Shown here: positions 59,048-64,000 of the stretch, piece by piece
Layout: the number at the start of each line of letters is the position of its first letter
Numbering within the stretch: the first letter of the stretch is position 1
NCBI GenBank assembly: GCA_026874595.1
Contig: CM049310.1
Span: 68,340,056 to 68,404,055, forward strand
DNA from: Sipunculus nudus
Lineage: Eukaryota > Annelida > Sipuncula > Golfingiida > Sipunculidae
Direction: 5' to 3'
Length of the DNA stretch: 64,000 nt
Translations under genes and position numbers: made by a program
The notes under the pieces: model-generated
The model's database searches: none
What the model saw: only the letters and a program-made list of their open reading frames with translations
Told to the model about the DNA's origin: nothing

Positions 59048-62000
59048 GACTGGTACAAAGAGGTTTAACCGAATGTCGTATTTCACAATGGAAAGGAAAT
59101 CTTCGAAATAAAGAACATATGATGCTGATCAAAATTACCTCCAAATTTAATGGATTGCACCTTGGATGTCCTCAAAACTTCAACAAAATCTGTTGAGGAC
59201 TTTTTTCATAAAATTGCTGACAGACACACCTAGTAACCAAGGGTAAAACCAACATACCTCTCGCCACCTGCGGAGGTATAATCAAGATTAAATATGGTTA
59301 AAATGTTATTATCGGACATTGCTCGATATAGGACTATTTGTAACAAATGCATGTAGTGCATATCTAGTCCAACTTTTTTCACAATTTATTTTGTTTTTGT
59401 AATCTCAATGGCCGTTGATCACGAAACCACATAATTCAACAAAAATCACATTTTTTAAAGATGGTTGCAGCATTAAGAGACACGAGCGATGCCGGGAGTA
59501 TGGATTACCTGGGCTATTATCAAAATGAACACGATTGTAAAAATCTGTCGTCATGGTAATGGCTCACAGCTGAATGAAAAACACAGATCACTATCTTAAA
59601 TCTGATTTTATAGCTCATTATAATACTGATCATGTCGCAGTAATTGTCATGAACCAGCCGGTTGATAAATGAACAGTAGCCTTGTATACCAAGTTTCAAC
59701 GATCATACAAAAATTGCTGCGGTTGGCTACATCCCATAGGGTCAAATGTGTTATATGTTTGTCTTGTCGACAAAGCTACTCTCTCTATTTTATGAATGTA
59801 TGAAGGAACTCTAACTTGTACAAAATTACGTGAACCTGGTGTTGCACTATGTGAGCCGATGTTGTTGATTCTACGGATCATTGTTAAAAATAGCCCATCA
59901 CCTACATTCTGAAAAAAAAATATATATAATTTCTGGCTTCCTCTGGGTATATATTAATGATCTACGGTTAATTTTGGTTGTGAAGAGGTCTAATAAGGCC
60001 TTTGTAAAGGATGTGCAAAATTGCTTATCAACAACATGTTTGTAAACACAGCAATGTTGACAAATGGGAAAATCATGTAACCTTAGGTGGTAGGTTGCGT
60101 ATATATGCGGAGGTAGAAAGGTGTCTTGTTGCAAAACGCCATTTGCAAAACTCTGGCTTATCTGACTTGCTGAGAGATGCCCTTGTTGATTTTTTTTAAT
60201 TTGGAGGGCCCTAACTTATTATAAATACATTGATATAGACAAAACGAGCTGCCTATGTACGGTGATGTCTACGTTTCCTGACCTGTTTTTATGAAAGCTC
60301 CAAGGGATTACCTTTAGTTTATAAAGGTCAGATAGGTGATTGGGCCCCTTTAAGGTTTCCTTAGCCTACTATTTAGGCTGTCATTACAAATCAAAGCGCG
60401 AAGGGATGACCTGATAACAGAAATATGGTATCGTCTCCTGATAGTTATCCTAGTTCCATATTTAGCTGTTCACGTCTCCACGTGACATGGCTATGGCGAC
60501 GTGTGACGTGTGAGTGTGGAGGATCCCTGAGGAAGGCATGCAATACAGAGGTCATCGTGGTGGCCAATTTCGTAAAGCCCCAGTCACGTGACATACCATC
60601 GTCAGTGTGAATGGTCATAGAACACAGGCATATAATTTTAAAACCTGACTGTTATTTTGGATATAAAGAGGCAAGATAGTCCTAATCATCAACTGATCAG
60701 CCAAATGGAATAAAAATGTTATTTTTGTCATTTAGCGTTTTTTAAGCCTTAATGTTTACAATTTTTAGATATACTATAAGTTATTGAAAAGGTGATTATT
60801 TGTATATATTTAGGGTATACATCAGCTTTTCGGGCAGAAGAAAACTTTGATGTTTACAATCCATGTAAACGGCATGGGGCAATACGTTGTGTTTCTTTAA
60901 TTCGACCGAAATGAAGATGTGAAAGTAAATTTGTAGTTTTAATATGAATTTTTAAATGAAATTAAATAAAAAGTGACAGAAATTTTATAGTCTTATTGGC
61001 AAAAATATCCTGCAGATGCAGTTAAAATATACAATTGATGAACAAATCCAGGGATATAACTGCTTTCTACACATTTCTGCTTTGCTCCCTTGAACGAGAA
61101 TCATTTAAAATTATAACTATGCATACATTTACGGTGTTGTATGTCTTTATTGTTTTATAAGTTTTGTGACCCAGGCATTACGTGAAAAATATAGCACTTT
61201 GAATATAGTTGGCGCGTCAAAAGTAATCGCTTATATTATCTGCCCCCAAAGTTTGAAAAATAAATTCGAAAAGAAGACAAACCAATTGGGAATACCCTTT
61301 TTTGGCTAAAACCATTGGAAATGAATTAATTTTTATTTCATAAATCAAATCTGAATATAAGCATTTGCATAAAATGTTCTAAGTTAAACATTATAAAGAC
61401 AATTGTAGAGGTGCTACTCATAAATCTGGAATTAAAACATTTAAATTAGATTTTATATTCGCCAGAAAGACTGGCATGTTTTGCTCAGTCATTCAATTTT
61501 TAATTAAGAACACTGTTTGTTTATATTTGATTGGAACGTCCTTGGACCTTGAAAAGAGTTTCTCTGTCTACCGAGGAATGATTATTCCGCAAGACTGGAA
61601 CAGAATACATTTATTTCTATTTTCCGTTCCTTTGTCATTTTGAAATATAAAAACATTTTGTATTCACAATGCTTTAATAGTTTTCGTTTACAGCATTCAA
61701 AGATGAACTTTTATTCTCAAAGTCCAGAATTCATCAGAATAACAGCCGCAATCCTCATTCAGATTGTGAACAAACAAAATAACAAATAATGGATAGGCAG
61801 CATATTCATTTGATTAATTAAAAAATAAACACCTGTTCGAATGTTAAACAAAGTCATGAGCTCGACCAGGGGGTCGGGATGGTTATAAACATGGTTTAAC
61901 AGAACAGGCAGTAATTGACACTAACTCATAGGCAAAGTCATCGGAGATAAAAGAAATTAAACCAGATTATATGAAACAGTCATTAATTGTTACCTTTCAG

Positions 62001-62109
62001 TTAATACTTTTTTTTATCTTATTAATGTTTATACCTGAGACGCTTCTGGGGTCAGATAACAGTTTGTTATATAAAAAATTAACAAAGAAAAAAAGTTATA
62101 TAACATTAA
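59048..62109. other. Non-coding stretch
   Basis: AT-rich. Short open frames (59898-60134 -, 60011-60199 +, 60425-60610 +) have no family features. No N-terminal GARNL3 exon recognised. Confidence 0.45.
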
Positions 62110-62229
62110 CAGTGGCGTAGCTAGGATTGAGTGAGGGGAGGGGGCCATGTCCAGAAAAATCAAGAAGGGGGAAGGGGCGGGGGGGGGGGGGGGCGCGCTA
62201 ATATGTATGGGTATGATGAAATTAAAGTG

Positions 62230-62569
62230 TTAGGCCAAAATAAAAAAAAAAAGGTTTGGTTCTCAGGCACTTGCGGGCGGGCGGTTTTTTTATTTTTATT
62301 TTTTTGTATGTTTCGATAAAAATGTCAAACGATAAGGGAAAATAATATGATAATAACAGATTTATTTTGCTTAACAAGCTAAAATACTACATAACAAAGG
62401 AAATTGTATGATTTTATCTACTTGAAAGAAATATCCGAGCGGCTGCAGCTCAAAATCGGTAAGTTTCTGTTGAAAATCGAAATAAAAATTTTTTATGCGG
62501 GGGGGGGGGGGGGGGTTAAAATTGATGCGGGCGGTGCCTGAGAACCATACCTTTAATTTTTTGGCCTTA
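62230..62569 (-). mobile_element. Non-autonomous MITE, copy 2 (poly-G/poly-C family)
   Basis: Inverted ends: TTAGGCCAAAATAAAAAAAA...GGTTTGGTTCTCAGGCAC on the left and GTGCCTGAGAACCATACC...TTTTTTGGCCTTA on the right. A run of 17 G at 62499-62515 (C on the other strand) occupies the same place as the 14 C of copy 1 at 48858-48871. Internal blocks such as AAACTTACCGATTTTGAGCT (minus) also match copy 1. No coding capacity. Confidence 0.8.
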
Positions 62570-62577
62570 TATATATA

Positions 62578-62730
62578 CAGTGAAACCCCGTGTAGAAGTC
62601 GAAGGGCCCATCAGAAAAAACTTCGACACATCCGACGTTTGACACAAGCGGGCTTTATTTGGTTATAATGTAACTTCGACATAAGTGGGGTATTCGACTT
62701 AAGCGATTTCGACACAACGAGGTATCACTG
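62578..62730. mobile_element. pogo/Tigger-like MITE
   Basis: 153 bp, starting CAGTGAAACCCCGTG and ending ACAACGAGGTATCACTG, flanked by TA on both sides. The CAGTGAAACC/CAGTGATACCTCG inverted ends and TA target site match the pogo (Tigger) branch of Tc1/mariner. The interior carries repeated TTCGACA-type words, as is usual for this group. Confidence 0.85.
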
Positions 62731-62809
62731 TATATGTATATTTATGTATGTATGTTTATAAATATATATTATGATCATTACTGTACGTTATATTTTTCAG
62801 TGTATGTAA

Positions 62810-62833
62810 ATATATATATATATATATATATAT
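62810..62833. repeat. (TA)n microsatellite
   Basis: Short pure TA tract. Confidence 0.9.
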
Positions 62834-63575
62834 TTCTATTTTCAATTATGAACCATGGTTTTATTAAGGTTAACTACAGTAACATTGGGAGGTTACCCCC
62901 TACCAGATCATGAAATCTTTTGAATATGCAATGTAAAGAGGACATTTTGAGGCAATGTTTACAAAAAATACGCAGATTTTCTGTTCCTAAAAAATGTTCT
63001 ATTATGTCTTTGCGTTATGTAGTCAAATTGTACAGAGGTTTAATGTTTCATATTTATATTTTTTCAAAATAAGGATATAAAAATTCAATCGTTTTCAACG
63101 TGTTAAAGTCAATGGCGCAAAGGCTCATTTACGTTTATAATTTGCAAAATAATATCTTTTACATGTAATGCTCGGAGTCAAGTAACTGATATGATGAAGT
63201 CTTTATACTTTGCATTTTATCGGGGGCCATGGTCTCGACAGCACTCAGGACACCAAAGGTGGGGAATTCGAGTACCGGTATCACCAGAGCCGTGAGATTG
63301 TTCACCATCGCCCCTTGCCAGAACCTGGTACTCTGCAAGTTTTTTTTTTGTTTTTGCAGCTTTTTAAAAATATCGCCATCCTTAACTAATTAATTATAAT
63401 GTAATAAAGTGCAGGTTACTGAAATTAATAATAATTCCTGATAAATAAAAAGAAAAATGAAAATTAATCACGAAAATCCGGAAATCAGATGAAACGAGAG
63501 ATATTGCAGCTCAACGGGGGTCCGATCACCGGAGGCGCCCCCTATGGATCCGCTACTGACTGGAAAATCATATGA

Positions 63576-63578
<3 letters not shown>

Positions 63579-63632
<54 letters not shown>
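63579..63632. repeat. (AT)n microsatellite
   Basis: Pure AT dinucleotide tract of about 54 bp, ending 2 bp before the second solo-LTR copy. Confidence 0.95.
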
Positions 63633-63634
<2 letters not shown>

Positions 63635-64000
63635 CGTTACGGAACCTAATATTAACAGATCACGTATGCGTGAAGAACACAAATTTTGAAATGGAGATAA
63701 AAAAATCAGATTCTGTAACACTAGGCAGCGTGAAATGTCTAGGGGAATGAATAAAGAAGTCAGTGGTTTTTTGTTAACAAATAATTATATTATTCTTAAA
63801 ACAACCCGAACATTACAATACACTAAATCAATATAATTATACAGTAAAACAGCGGTATAACAAAAAATCTATACAATCACACAGCAAAATACACAAAGTG
63901 CACAGTAGCTGGATACCACCACCGTCACAACGATAAGTTCTTTAAATGTATACTCTCGGAGAATGACAGTCAGGTGCAAAGCTCTTGTAACAATCCATAA
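63635..64000 (-). mobile_element. Second LTR copy of the 56226-57413 family (runs off the window)
   Basis: It starts CGTTACGGAACCTAATATTA (first T changed to C) and stays collinear with 56226 onward: AACAGATCACGTATG, CTAGGCAGCGTGAAATGTCT and ACTCTCGGAGAAT. It carries an extra stretch of about 45 bp around 63826-63878 not found in the first copy. It lacks the TRIM: ATACTCTCGG at 63950 is uninterrupted. Truncated by the window edge. Confidence 0.88.

Larger units (their letters stand above)
62110..63558. mobile_element. Possible hAT remnant with nested MITEs
   Basis: CAGTGGCGTAGCTAGGA at the left and ATGGATCCGCTACTG at the right form imperfect inverted ends of hAT style (the right end read inverted is CAGTAGCGGATCCAT). 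Inside are a MITE (62230-62569) and a pogo-like MITE (62578-62730). No matching 8-bp duplication is seen, so the two ends may belong to different elements. Confidence 0.35.

Noticed and set aside
63215-63345. A tRNA-derived SINE
   Set aside because: GAATTCGAGTACC resembles a B-box, but no A-box at suitable distance and no second copy in the window.
62110-63558. A confident 1.45-kb hAT transposon
   Set aside because: Ends are inverted but imperfect and no 8-bp target duplication is visible (AACATTAA against ACTGGAAA); ends may come from separate elements.

Overview
This is animal nuclear DNA, about 63-65% A+T by eye, with small exons, large introns and dense repeats. It is not prokaryotic: there are no operons and no long conserved ORFs. 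The repeat types suggest a lophotrochozoan, most likely a mollusc such as a bivalve. They include (AT)n and (GA)n microsatellites, runs of G or C, hAT-, pogo- and Mutator-like miniature transposons, and families carrying 'GTGACCTTGACC' and 'GTGGCGCCACCAG' motifs. The species assignment is inference.

One protein-coding gene was found, on the minus strand, running from about 53.6 kb down to 3.35 kb. I could join 22 exons (about 2,437 coding bases, 812 codons). Every GT/AG junction and every codon phase agrees from one exon to the next, and no exon contains a stop. The product is a GARNL3-type protein: an N-terminal segment, a Rap/Ran-GAP catalytic domain (with the GND motif holding the catalytic asparagine), a linker, then a CNH (citron homology) domain. 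The first N-terminal exons and the last C-terminal exons lie outside the window or were not recognised.

About a third of the window is intronic tandem array: a 50-bp unit (about 7.65-11.26 kb), an 84-bp unit (15.30-24.70 kb, about 112 copies, filling almost a whole intron) and a 47-49-bp unit (29.84-37.95 kb, about 169 copies). The 84-bp array produces artefactual open frames of 738 and 2,324 codons because 84 is divisible by three.

The most interesting find is a miniature LTR retrotransposon (TRIM) present twice (2917-3319 and 56492-56922). Each copy has 133-156-bp LTRs, a roughly 118-bp non-coding interior, a proline-type primer-binding site, a polypurine tract and an exact 4-bp target duplication. 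Its LTR carries a tRNA-like module with Pol III A-box and B-box sequences. The second copy sits inside a solo LTR, and another copy of that LTR at the right end of the window preserves the empty site, which proves the boundaries. Several other non-autonomous elements (a foldback element, a pogo-like MITE, a Mutator-like MITE with a perfect 9-bp TSD, and a two-copy MITE with a conserved homopolymer tract) fill the right-hand introns.
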